Under the pieces are notes generated by a model that saw nothing but the letters and a program-made list of their open reading frames with translations, was not told where the DNA came from and searched no databases. Below are positions 56,622-64,000 of a stretch of 64,000 nt of DNA, piece by piece; within the stretch, counting starts at the first letter, position 1; each line of letters opens with the position of its first letter. The stretch spans positions 310,001 through 374,000 of the forward strand of contig NZ_VJYZ01000004.1 of the NCBI RefSeq assembly GCF_007018965.1, given 5' to 3'. This DNA is from Paracoccus marinus. GTDB taxonomy: Bacteria; Pseudomonadota; Alphaproteobacteria; Rhodobacterales; Rhodobacteraceae. The position numbers and the translations under genes are program-made.

Positions 56622-57929
56622 GTGATCCCGCCGATCCACCCCGACCCCTACATCCTCGTCCTGACCGGCGCGGGGTTCCTGATCGCGCTGGTCGCGTGGC
56701 TGCCGCTGGCGCTCAAACGCCTGCCGCTGTCGCTGCCCATCGTCTGCATCGCCGCGGGCGCGGTGCTGTCGGCGGTGCCAGGGCCGCTGCGCGACCTGCA
56801 TGCCTCGCCGCTGGCCTACCCCGAGCTGACCGAGCGTTTCGCCGAGTTCGTCGTCATCATCGCCCTGATGGGCGCCGGGCTGAAGCTGGACCGGATCTTC
56901 GGCTTGTGGCGATGGGCGGTGACGTGGCGGCTGATCCTCGTGACCCTGCCGCTCAGCATCGCGGCGATCACGCTGCTCGGCGGGACCTGGCTCGGGCTGT
57001 CCTCGCCGGTGGCGCTGCTGCTGGCGGCCTCGCTTGCCCCGACCGATCCGGTTCTCGCGTCGGACGTGCAGGTCGGCCCGCCCAAGACGGGCGAGGAGGA
57101 CGAGGTGCGGTTCGGCCTGACATCGGAGGCGGGCGTGAACGACGGCGCGGCCTTTCCGTTCGTCCACCTCGCGATCACGCTGACGGCCGCAGGCGCGACC
57201 GGGAAGCCGTGGGCGGTCGAATGGCTGACCTACAACGTGCTGTGGGAAATCGGCGCGGGCGTCGCGGGCGGCTACCTGATCGGACGCGCCTTCGGCTGGC
57301 TCGCCTTCCGCGTCAGCGCCGAAACGAAGCTGGCGCGGACCGGCGACGGGCTGATCGCGCTGTCCGCCACCTTCGTGTCCTACGGGCTGACCGAGATCAT
57401 CCATTCCTACGGGTTCCTGTCGGTGTTCGTGACCGCGCTGACCTTTCGCGCCGCGCACCGGACCCACGACTTCAACCGCCAGATGCACGACACGACCGAA
57501 CAGATCGAGCGGCTGGCGATGATGGCGCTGCTCTTGCTGTTCGGGGCGGCGCTGGCCGACGGGCTGCTGCGCGGACTGGTCTGGACCGACGTCGCGGCGG
57601 CGCTGGTCATCCTGCTGGTGATCCGGCCGGTGACCGGGCTGATCGGCCTGGCCGGCCACAAGGCGGAGATGGGCGAAAAGCTGACGATCGCCTTCTTCGG
57701 GATCCGGGGCGTGGGGTCGATCTATTACCTCGCCTACGGCCTGAACCACGCCGAAATCGCGGGTGGCGAGCGGCTGTGGGCCATCGCGGGTCTGGTGATC
57801 CTGATCTCGATCCTTCTGCACGGGCTGACGGTCACGCCCGTCATGCGGCTGCTCGACCGCAAGCAGGGCCGCGATCCCGACGCGGACGCGGTGCCGCCGC
57901 CGGGGTTGCAGGGACCGGGCGGCGGGTAA
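56622..57929 (+). CDS. CPA1-family cation:proton antiporter (NhaP-like)
   Basis: This 435-aa protein has about 12 helices. Ion-site segments are LAASLAPTDPVLASDVQVGP and LTSEAGVNDGAAFPFVHLAI, the paired TDP and ND motifs of CPA1 exchangers; HDFNRQMHDTTEQIERLAMM and AFFGIRGVGSIYYLAYG follow. It exchanges Na+ or K+ for H+. The start is GTG at 56622 with no strong ribosome site. A Pro/Gly-rich cytoplasmic end is short. It probably forms its own transcription unit after mntH. Confidence 0.88.
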   Translation: MIPPIHPDPYILVLTGAGFLIALVAWLPLALKRLPLSLPIVCIAAGAVLSAVPGPLRDLHASPLAYPELTERFAEFVVIIALMGAGLKLDRIFGLWRWAVTWRLILVTLPLSIAAITLLGGTWLGLSSPVALLLAASLAPTDPVLASDVQVGPPKTGEEDEVRFGLTSEAGVNDGAAFPFVHLAITLTAAGATGKPWAVEWLTYNVLWEIGAGVAGGYLIGRAFGWLAFRVSAETKLARTGDGLIALSATFVSYGLTEIIHSYGFLSVFVTALTFRAAHRTHDFNRQMHDTTEQIERLAMMALLLLFGAALADGLLRGLVWTDVAAALVILLVIRPVTGLIGLAGHKAEMGEKLTIAFFGIRGVGSIYYLAYGLNHAEIAGGERLWAIAGLVILISILLHGLTVTPVMRLLDRKQGRDPDADAVPPPGLQGPGGG

Positions 57930-58286
57930 GGGCAAAGCGGCGGTCAGGGCGGCTGTCAGGGCGGCCAGCGCGCGCCGCGACCCGCGATTTCCCGGTCAGC
58001 GGGATGCCGCCCGCCCGCGCCGATGCAGGCGCGCCAGATGCATGTTCCAAGACGATGCAGCGCATCGGAATGCGATTCGCGGCCAGCCGCCAGAAAAAGA
58101 CATCTCGTCCTTAAAAGTCACCGGCACGGCAAAATCGTGAACAAATCTTGCGCGATACGGCAACAACCTGTCCGAAAAGTACCTTGTCACCCCTGTCATA
58201 TTATTCCATCGTGCCTGAACCGTGACGCTACGTCGCGTGTGCGGGCGTGCTTGCCCGCGCTGGCCAACCATCGAAGGAACCCGATC
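57930..58286. promoter_or_regulatory. 357-base gap upstream of the polyamine-type ABC operon
   Basis: It starts with a 12-base tandem repeat (57937-57970). After about 58090 it becomes AT-richer (AAAAAGACATCTC, TTAAAAGTCACC, AAAATCGTGAACAAATC, CATATTATTCC), which is the likely promoter/5' leader of the operon. A -10-like TATTAT lies at 58199-58204, but no good -35 is placed correctly. No gene is seen. Confidence 0.5.
57937..57970. repeat. 12-base tandem repeat, 2.8 copies, just after the antiporter stop
   Basis: GCGGCGGTCAGG, GCGGCTGTCAGG and GCGGCCAGCG follow one another starting eight bases past the stop codon. Confidence 0.7.
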
Positions 58287-59384
58287 ATGGGCATCGTCAC
58301 CTCCCGCCGGACAGTACTCGGCCTTCTGGCTGCCGGAACGGCATCCGTTGCGGCGCCGTGGGTCGTGCGGCCCGCGATGGCGCAGTCCAAGACGGTCAAC
58401 ATCACGACCTATGACGGCTTCCTGCCGCCGGAGTTCGTGGAGAAGTTCCAGAAGGACACCGGGATCGCGGTCAACGTCCGGCTGACCGACGACCAGGGCA
58501 AGCAGTACAACCTGCTGACCGCCGAGGGCGCGGCGCCGTCCACCGACCTCGTCACCGTGACCGGGCACCGCCTGTCGCAGTTCATCGCCGGCAACCTGCT
58601 GGCGCCGCTCGACACCGCGCGGCTGAAGAACTGGGGCAACCTCGCCGCGCCCTATGCGGGCGCGCCGCAGATCACCGCCGACGGCAGCGTCTATGGCGTG
58701 CCCCTGCTGGCCGGGTTCGAGGCGATGGCCCGCAACACCGACTACACCAAGCCCAGCGACAGCTGGGGCATGATGTTCGATCCCGAATACAAGGGGCTGA
58801 CGACCTATATCCTGTCGGACATGGTCACCATCGTGATGAAATATCTGGGCGATGACGGCGACTTCGTGACCTACGACGGCAAGCCCGATGTCGCCAAGGT
58901 CGCGATCGACAAGGCGCAGGCGTTCCTGATCGAGCACAAGAACATGGTCCGCAAATACTACGACGCGGGGTCCGAGGTTCAGCAGATGCTGATCAACGAG
59001 GATGCCTATGTCGCGCAGTGCTGGTCGGGCCCGGTCGCCAAGCTCATCATGGACGGCCACCCGGTCGAGATCTCGATCCCCAAGGAAGGGACCTACGGGT
59101 TCATCTACTCCTTCAACGTGGTGAACAACGCGCCCAACGCCGACGCGGCCTATGCGCTTCTGGACGCGATCATGGCCGACCCCGAGGTCGGGGCGGCGAT
59201 GACCCGCGCGTCGGGCTTTTCATCGACCATGGCGGGCGTCGACCAGGTGCTGAACGACCGCGAACGCGCGGCGCTGACCGTGCCGCCCGAGCAGCTGGAG
59301 CGGATCCAGTTCTTCTCGGCCATCAACCGCGACATGAAGAACAGCATGATCGACGCCGCCGTTTCGGCGATCAAGGCCGCCTGA
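58287..59384 (+). CDS. periplasmic binding protein of a spermidine/putrescine-type ABC importer
   Basis: This 365-aa protein has a twin-arginine signal (TSRRTVLGLLAAGTASVAA...AMAQS) and a PotD/PotF-like mature part: VNITTYDGFLPPEFVEKFQK, GKQYNLLTAEGAAPSTDLVT, YGVPLLAGFEAMARN, INEDAYVAQCWSGPVAKLIM and LLDAIMADPEVGAAMTRASG. Tat export suggests it folds before crossing the membrane. Context predicts a polyamine or similar cationic amine; the ligand pocket was not modelled. The stop overlaps the permease start as TGATG. First gene of a six-gene operon. Confidence 0.87.
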   Translation: MGIVTSRRTVLGLLAAGTASVAAPWVVRPAMAQSKTVNITTYDGFLPPEFVEKFQKDTGIAVNVRLTDDQGKQYNLLTAEGAAPSTDLVTVTGHRLSQFIAGNLLAPLDTARLKNWGNLAAPYAGAPQITADGSVYGVPLLAGFEAMARNTDYTKPSDSWGMMFDPEYKGLTTYILSDMVTIVMKYLGDDGDFVTYDGKPDVAKVAIDKAQAFLIEHKNMVRKYYDAGSEVQQMLINEDAYVAQCWSGPVAKLIMDGHPVEISIPKEGTYGFIYSFNVVNNAPNADAAYALLDAIMADPEVGAAMTRASGFSSTMAGVDQVLNDRERAALTVPPEQLERIQFFSAINRDMKNSMIDAAVSAIKAA

Positions 59385-60370
59385 TGACCGCAGGACGGAC
59401 CGAGACGGGCGTGACCGCCGCGACGGCGGGCCACGACCGCCGCTTCGGCAGCTGGATCGGCAGGCTGGGCGCGTCGCCCGCCTATCGCGCCACGCTGGGG
59501 CGGCTGGTCGAGAACCCGCAGACCCGCAAGGCGCTGCTGTGGCTGGTGCCGGTGGTGTGGATCGCGCTGTTCTCGATCGGCCCGATCGCCGAGATGGCGC
59601 GCATCAGCGTCATCCGCAACTACCCCCTGGCCGAAGGCGGCACGCCGGCCTGGACCTGGGCCAACTATGCGATGTTCTTTCAGGAACGGCTGTACTGGAT
59701 GCCGTTCCTGCGGACCCTCGTCTTTGCCGCTGTGGTCACGGTCGTCACGCTGATCGTCGTGTTCCCGGTCGCCTACTACATCGCCCGGGTCGTGCGGCCC
59801 GAACGGCGGACGCGCGCGCTTCTTCTGCTGCTGACGCCGTTCTGGGCGGGCGAGCTGATCCGCACCTTTTCGGTCATCATGCTGCTGGCGAACCGGGGCG
59901 CGATCAACTTCTCGCTGCGCGAGCTTGGCCTGATCGAGCGGCCGATCCCGATGCTCTACACCTTCTTCTCGCTGAGCTTCGGGGTGATCTACCTCGTGGC
60001 GCTGTACATGCTGCTGCCGCTGTATTCCTCGCTGGAAAAGATCCCACAGAACCTGGTCGATGCCGCGTCCGACCTGGGCGCGAGCCCCGCCACGCGGTTC
60101 CGGCGCGTCATCCTGCCGCTGTCGCAAGACGGGATCGTGTCGGGGTGCAGCCTGGTGTTCCTGACCACGGTCGGCGTGTTCGCGGCGCCGCTGCTGCTGG
60201 GCGGGCCCACCACGACGATCTTCCCCGAGGTGATCGCCCAGCTGTTCCATTCCTCGAACGACAAGTGGCCGGCGGGCGCCGCCTTTTCGATCATCATGCT
60301 GGTGGTCGCGCTGTCGACGGTGGGCCTGTTCATGCGCGCGGTCGGCGGCCGCTCCGCCCGGCTGATGTAG
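59384..60370 (+). CDS. ABC importer permease (PotB type)
   Basis: This 328-aa permease has an approximately 55-residue cytoplasmic N-terminal part, then six helices. The EAA loop is NLVDAASDLGASPATRFRRV, which couples to the ATPase. FPVAYYIARVVRPERRTRAL and MLLPLYSSLEKIP match PotB. It overlaps the binding-protein stop (TGATG). It forms a heterodimer with the next permease. Confidence 0.9.
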   Translation: MTAGRTETGVTAATAGHDRRFGSWIGRLGASPAYRATLGRLVENPQTRKALLWLVPVVWIALFSIGPIAEMARISVIRNYPLAEGGTPAWTWANYAMFFQERLYWMPFLRTLVFAAVVTVVTLIVVFPVAYYIARVVRPERRTRALLLLLTPFWAGELIRTFSVIMLLANRGAINFSLRELGLIERPIPMLYTFFSLSFGVIYLVALYMLLPLYSSLEKIPQNLVDAASDLGASPATRFRRVILPLSQDGIVSGCSLVFLTTVGVFAAPLLLGGPTTTIFPEVIAQLFHSSNDKWPAGAAFSIIMLVVALSTVGLFMRAVGGRSARLM

Positions 60371-60377
60371 GGATGCC

Positions 60378-61169
60378 ATGACCCGCCTGACGAAACTTGC
60401 CCCCGGCTCGGCCCTGTCGGTCGTCTACTGGCTGTTCGCCATCTACCTGATGGTGCCGCTGCTGCTGATGATGCTGATGAGCTTCAAGGGGGGCGACTTC
60501 ATCGCCTTTCCGATCACCGGCTGGACGACCGAGTGGTACGGCAAGGTCCTGCGCGACACCGCCTTTCTGTCGGCCGTCGGGTATTCGGCGCTGATCGCCA
60601 CCGCGACGACCATCGGCGCGACGATCATTGGGATGTGGATCGCGCTGCTGATCGAAAGCGGCGGCGCGCGGGCGCGCAGCGTGATCTTCGCGCTGGCGGT
60701 GCTGCCCGCCGTCGTGCCGGGCCTCATCAACGCGATCTCGATGCGGATCTTCATCCGCACGCTCGACATTCCCACCGGGACCGGCGCGATCATCCTGGGC
60801 CACACCGTCCATGCCGTCCCATTCGTGGTCATCATGGTGCTGACCCGCCTGCGGACGATGCCTAAGTCGCTGGGCGAGGCCGCGCAGGACCTGGGCGCCG
60901 ACAACCTGACTGCCTTCATGCGGGTGACGCTGCCCTTCCTGGGGCCGGCGCTGGCGGGCGGCATGATCTTCTGCGTCCTGACCTCGATCGACGACTTCGT
61001 CCGCACCTTCTTCCTGGGCGGCTATCAGGCGACGTTGCCGATGCTCATCTTCGCCAAGGTGCAGGGCGGCATGTCGCCCGAAATCAACGCCATGGCGACC
61101 CTCGTCCTGATCGCCACCGTGCTGATCGGTCTTTATGCCGAGCGGCTGACCCGCCGCGGCAGAACGTGA
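60378..61169 (+). CDS. ABC importer permease (PotC type)
   Basis: This 263-aa permease has six helices, with the EAA loop SLGEAAQDLGADNLTAFMRV and PotC-like segments MLMSFKGGDFIAFPITGWTT and TSIDDFVRTFFLGGYQATLP. The latter, IDDF.....FL.G, is typical of polyamine importers. It starts seven bases after the PotB-type gene, with TAGGG as ribosome site. Confidence 0.9.
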   Translation: MTRLTKLAPGSALSVVYWLFAIYLMVPLLLMMLMSFKGGDFIAFPITGWTTEWYGKVLRDTAFLSAVGYSALIATATTIGATIIGMWIALLIESGGARARSVIFALAVLPAVVPGLINAISMRIFIRTLDIPTGTGAIILGHTVHAVPFVVIMVLTRLRTMPKSLGEAAQDLGADNLTAFMRVTLPFLGPALAGGMIFCVLTSIDDFVRTFFLGGYQATLPMLIFAKVQGGMSPEINAMATLVLIATVLIGLYAERLTRRGRT

Positions 61170-61179
61170 AGGAACCCGC

Positions 61180-62298
61180 GTGAACGTGAAGTCCCCGGCC
61201 ACGGCGGCCGATTCCGTCGTCAGCTTCGTCAACGTCCGCAAGGCCTACGGGCGCTCGGTCGCCGTCCACGACCTGAACCTGGATATCGGCCGGGGGCAGT
61301 TCGTGACCCTGCTGGGGCCGTCGGGCTGCGGCAAGTCCACGACGCTGCGGATGCTGGGCGGGTTCGAGGAGCCGACGTCGGGCCGCATCATCCTGGACGG
61401 GCGCGACGTGACCGACGTGCCGCCGAACCGGCGCAACGTGAACATCGTGTTCCAGGATTACGCGCTGTTCCCCCATCTGAGCGCGGCGCGCAACATCGCC
61501 TTCGGGCTGGAGATGCGGGCCGTCCCCCGCGACGCGATCGCGCGCCGGGTGCGCGACCTGCTGGCGCTGGTCCACCTGGAGGAGTTTGGCGACCGCCAGC
61601 CGGGCGAGCTGTCGGGCGGGCAGCGCCAGCGCATCGCGCTGATGCGCGCGCTGGCCCCCGACCCGCAGGTGCTGCTGCTGGACGAACCCCTGTCGGCGCT
61701 GGACGCCAAGCTGCGCCATCAGATGCAGATCGAGCTGAAGTCGATCCAGTCCCAGACCGGCAAGACCTTCCTGTTCGTGACCCACGACCAGGAAGAGGCG
61801 CTGACCATGTCGGACCAGGTGGTCGTCATGAACTCGGGCCGGATCGAACAGATGGGCGATCCCGAAACGCTGTATCGCCGCCCGCGCAGTCGCTTCGTGG
61901 CAAGCTTCATCGGCGAGGCGAACTTTCTGGACGCGCGGGTGCTGGGGCGCGAGGGCGACGGCTGGGCGGTCGAATGGGCGGGGCAGCGGTTCGGGGCGCA
62001 GGGCGACGAGGGGCTGGCGGCGGGCGGACAGCGCACCGTCGTGGTGCGGCCGGAATCGATCGTGGTGCAAAGCGAGCGCCCGGCGCAGCGCGCCGCTGCG
62101 CAGGGCCGCATCGTTCGCCGCATCTTCCGCGGCAACCTGACCGCGCTGACGATCAGGGCGGCGGGCGGGGCGGCGGACGGGGCGGCCGACGGGGCCGAGG
62201 TCACGGCCTCGGTGGGGCCGGCCGCGCTGGATGCGCTGTCGGGCGATGACGTGTGGCTGTCCTGGAACCCGGAAAACGCCACCATCCTGAACGACTGA
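61180..62298 (+). CDS. ABC importer ATPase (PotA type)
   Basis: This 372-aa ATPase has Walker A LLGPSGCGKSTTLRM, the Q-loop VFQDYALFPHLSA, the signature GELSGGQRQRIALMRAL, Walker B VLLLDEPLSALD and the switch His FVTHDQEEALTMSD. A C-terminal TOBE-like regulatory domain follows from about residue 245. The start is GTG at 61180 with GAAGGAA upstream. The linker VTPAAGGAADGAADGAEV near the end is low complexity. It powers the permease pair just upstream. Confidence 0.93.
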   Translation: MNVKSPATAADSVVSFVNVRKAYGRSVAVHDLNLDIGRGQFVTLLGPSGCGKSTTLRMLGGFEEPTSGRIILDGRDVTDVPPNRRNVNIVFQDYALFPHLSAARNIAFGLEMRAVPRDAIARRVRDLLALVHLEEFGDRQPGELSGGQRQRIALMRALAPDPQVLLLDEPLSALDAKLRHQMQIELKSIQSQTGKTFLFVTHDQEEALTMSDQVVVMNSGRIEQMGDPETLYRRPRSRFVASFIGEANFLDARVLGREGDGWAVEWAGQRFGAQGDEGLAAGGQRTVVVRPESIVVQSERPAQRAAAQGRIVRRIFRGNLTALTIRAAGGAADGAADGAEVTASVGPAALDALSGDDVWLSWNPENATILND

Positions 62299-62316
62299 CG
62301 ACCGCGAGGAAACCGG

Positions 62317-63831
62317 ATGCGATCGGTGCCGGAAACGCCCGAAGACCTGTCCGCAGGCCCGCCCGCAGCTTGGCCCGCAGGTTCGCCTGACGACCTGGAC
62401 GCCCGCGTGCGGCAGGATCTTTCGTTCCTGAACTATCCGCCCGCGAACTGGGTCCCGCCTCACGCGCCGGTTGGGGGCGTGGAGGTCGCGGACGTCACCA
62501 TCATCGGCGGCGGAATGTGCGGCCTGGTGGCGTGGTTCGCCCTGCGCCGGGCCGGGGTCGCCAACATCCAGATCCTCGACGCCGCCCCGCAAGGGCAGGA
62601 AGGGCCGTGGCTGACCTTTGCGCGGATGGAAACGCTGCGCTCGCCCAAGCAGCTGCTGGGACCCGCCTTCGGGGTGCCGTCGCTGACGTTCCAGGCGTGG
62701 TACCGCGCCCGGTTCGGGGCGGCGGCGTGGGACGATCTGTACCGGATTCCCCGGCCGATGTGGATGGACTACCTGCGCTGGTACCGCGATGTCCTGCAGA
62801 TCCCGGTTGAGAACGGGGTGCGGGTGCTGCACGTCGATCCGCGGCCGGACGGGCTGTTCTCGCTGTCGATCGACGGGCAGACGGCGCGGCTTTCGCGCAA
62901 GATCGTCCTCGCCACCGGGCGCGACGGGCTGGGCGGGCCGACCATCCCCGGCTTCATGGACGGGATTGAGCGGCACCGGCTGTGGGCCCATTCCTCTGAC
63001 GTGGTGGACTTCGCGGCGCTCAGGGGCAAGCGGGTCGTCGTCATCGGGGTCGGCGCGTCGGCCGTCGACAACGCCGCCGAGGCGCTCGAGGCAGGGGCGG
63101 CCGAGGTGCGGCTGCTCGCGCGCCGCCCGACCATGCCCACCGTCAACAAGCTGATGGGGATCGGGTCCTTTGGCGTCACCGCCGCCTATCCCGTCCTGCC
63201 GCCGGAATGGCGCTGGCGGATCATGGACTATGCCGCGCGCCAGCAGACGCCCGCGCCCCACGGCTCGACCCTGCGGGTCAGCCGGCACGCGAACGCCCAT
63301 TTCCATTTCAACGCGGGCATCGACCGGATCGAGGAAACGCCGCAGGGCGTGCAGGTCACGACCCTGAACGGGCGCAGATTCCAGACCGATTTCGTCATCC
63401 TGGGGACCGGCTTCGATATCGACCCGATGACGCGGCCGGAACTCGCGGGCTTCGCCGACCGCATCGCCTGCTGGGAAGACCGCTACACCCCGCCCCCGGA
63501 CGAGGCGAACCCCGCCCTCGGCCGCTTTCCGTGGCTCGCGCGCGACTTCGGCTTTACCGAAAAGACCCCTGGCACGGCGCCGTTCCTGGGCGACATCCAC
63601 TGCTTCAACTACGGCGCCGCGATCAGCGTGGGCAAGGTGTCGGGCGACATCCCGGCGATCAGCGAGGGCGCCGGGTGGCTGGCCGAAGGGATCGCGGCGC
63701 AACTGTTCGCCCGCGACCTTGCCACCCACTGGCAGGCGCTGCAGGACTATGCCCAGCCCGAACTCGACGGCACCGAGTGGCGAGACGCGGACGCGGCGCC
63801 GGACGCGGCGGCCGGGGCGAGAACGGCATGA
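62317..63831 (+). CDS. FAD/NAD(P)-dependent oxidoreductase (flavin monooxygenase-like)
   Basis: This is a 504-aa flavoprotein. An approximately 55-residue N-terminal arm precedes the FAD motif VTIIGGGMCGLVAWFALRRA. A second Rossmann motif, VVVIGVGASAVDNAAEALEA, binds NAD(P)H, and FVILGTGFDIDPM closes the FAD site. This two-nucleotide layout resembles class B flavin monooxygenases and lysine/ornithine N-hydroxylases, though the FMO fingerprint is not exact. GAGGAAA precedes the ATG. It follows the importer ATPase by 18 bases, so it probably oxidises the imported compound. Confidence 0.83.
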   Translation: MRSVPETPEDLSAGPPAAWPAGSPDDLDARVRQDLSFLNYPPANWVPPHAPVGGVEVADVTIIGGGMCGLVAWFALRRAGVANIQILDAAPQGQEGPWLTFARMETLRSPKQLLGPAFGVPSLTFQAWYRARFGAAAWDDLYRIPRPMWMDYLRWYRDVLQIPVENGVRVLHVDPRPDGLFSLSIDGQTARLSRKIVLATGRDGLGGPTIPGFMDGIERHRLWAHSSDVVDFAALRGKRVVVIGVGASAVDNAAEALEAGAAEVRLLARRPTMPTVNKLMGIGSFGVTAAYPVLPPEWRWRIMDYAARQQTPAPHGSTLRVSRHANAHFHFNAGIDRIEETPQGVQVTTLNGRRFQTDFVILGTGFDIDPMTRPELAGFADRIACWEDRYTPPPDEANPALGRFPWLARDFGFTEKTPGTAPFLGDIHCFNYGAAISVGKVSGDIPAISEGAGWLAEGIAAQLFARDLATHWQALQDYAQPELDGTEWRDADAAPDAAAGARTA

Positions 63832-64000
63832 ACGACACCGCACCGCCCGAACCCGACGTGATCGACGCGGTCCTCGGCATCGCGCCCGGCTCGCCGCTGG
63901 ACCGGCTGCGGCGTGAACGCGACAAGCTGCGCCATTACAGCCAGACGAGCTACCGCGCCGCGCTGATGCCCGCCGACCCGCGCAACTTCCCCTTGCCGCT
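63828..64000 (+). CDS. CMD-domain (carboxymuconolactone decarboxylase-like) protein, 5' part
   Basis: Only 57 codons are visible before the window ends. PDVIDAVLGIAPGSPLDRLR followed by YSQTSYRAALMPADP matches the start of the CMD-domain family (Avi_7170 type), whose members are often next to an alkylhydroperoxidase-like partner and ABC importers. AhpD-like CMD domains use CxxC/His for redox chemistry; that part lies beyond the window. The ATG overlaps the stop of the flavoprotein gene as ATGA, so it belongs to the same operon. Confidence 0.7.
   Translation, partial: MNDTAPPEPDVIDAVLGIAPGSPLDRLRRERDKLRHYSQTSYRAALMPADPRNFPLP

Noticed and set aside
61084..63843. 919-codon minus-strand frame opposite the ABC ATPase and flavoprotein
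   Set aside because: No domain; the plus-strand genes have complete motifs.

Overview
The window is a stretch of very GC-rich chromosome from an alphaproteobacterium, most likely order Rhodobacterales (a Paracoccus/Rhodobacter-like lineage). The indications are the divergent serB / serC-serA block with the alphaproteobacterial type of SerC, an IalB-family secreted protein, a DUF2585/UPF0314 membrane protein, HspQ, the gene content of the ubiA, prmA and msrA end, and tightly packed ATGA-type gene junctions. I see no rRNA, tRNA, transposase, integrase, phage or CRISPR sequence. The genus cannot be fixed from the window alone.

Layout. 1-9.3 kb: end of ubiA, an OmpA/BON envelope protein with a small coiled-coil membrane protein, an NTF2-like/TetR pair with a clear palindromic operator, prmA-msrA, a P1-family self-processing peptidase, an SH3/DUF1236 secreted protein and gabD. 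9.3-13.9 kb: a serralysin-like RTX metalloprotease, then an RsbV/RsbW-type partner-switch pair followed by an intergenic repeat. 14-27.5 kb: mostly housekeeping genes (nitronate monooxygenase, serB, serC with a structured leader, serA, a PP1-like phosphatase, an MHS permease, hspQ, TauE, asparaginase, an IalB protein, rlmN, aroQ, wrbA).

27.4-34.5 kb: a seven-gene, translationally coupled minus-strand operon with four glycosyltransferases, a PIG-L N-deacetylase, a NodS-type methyltransferase and an acyl-CoA-dehydrogenase-fold flavoprotein that is frameshifted here. It looks like a pathway for a modified amino-sugar glycan or glycolipid, and is the best candidate for an undescribed system. 34.6-41.7 kb: a small monooxygenase, an aspartate-type aminotransferase, an ABC-2 exporter, the threonine-degradation pair kbl-tdh, and a GST divergent from an HxlR regulator. 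41.7-46.9 kb: a repeat-only RTX protein, a GNAT enzyme, a small HAHxNLLGW membrane protein and a BTAD-regulator/alpha-beta-hydrolase fusion.

47-54.8 kb: an exopolysaccharide operon (flippase, pyruvyl transferase, two GT2 enzymes) divergent from an RTX-tailed glycoside hydrolase, a natural export/trim pairing for matrix polysaccharide. 55-58 kb: mntH and a CPA1-type cation/proton antiporter. 58.3-64 kb: a spermidine/putrescine-type ABC importer (Tat-exported binding protein, two permeases, ATPase) coupled to an FAD oxidoreductase and a CMD-domain protein that runs off the end.

Recurring oddities: short tandem repeats that duplicate the stop-codon region of several unrelated genes; three RTX proteins with no type I secretion genes in view; and long Ala/Gly/Pro-rich insertions and tails in several proteins.
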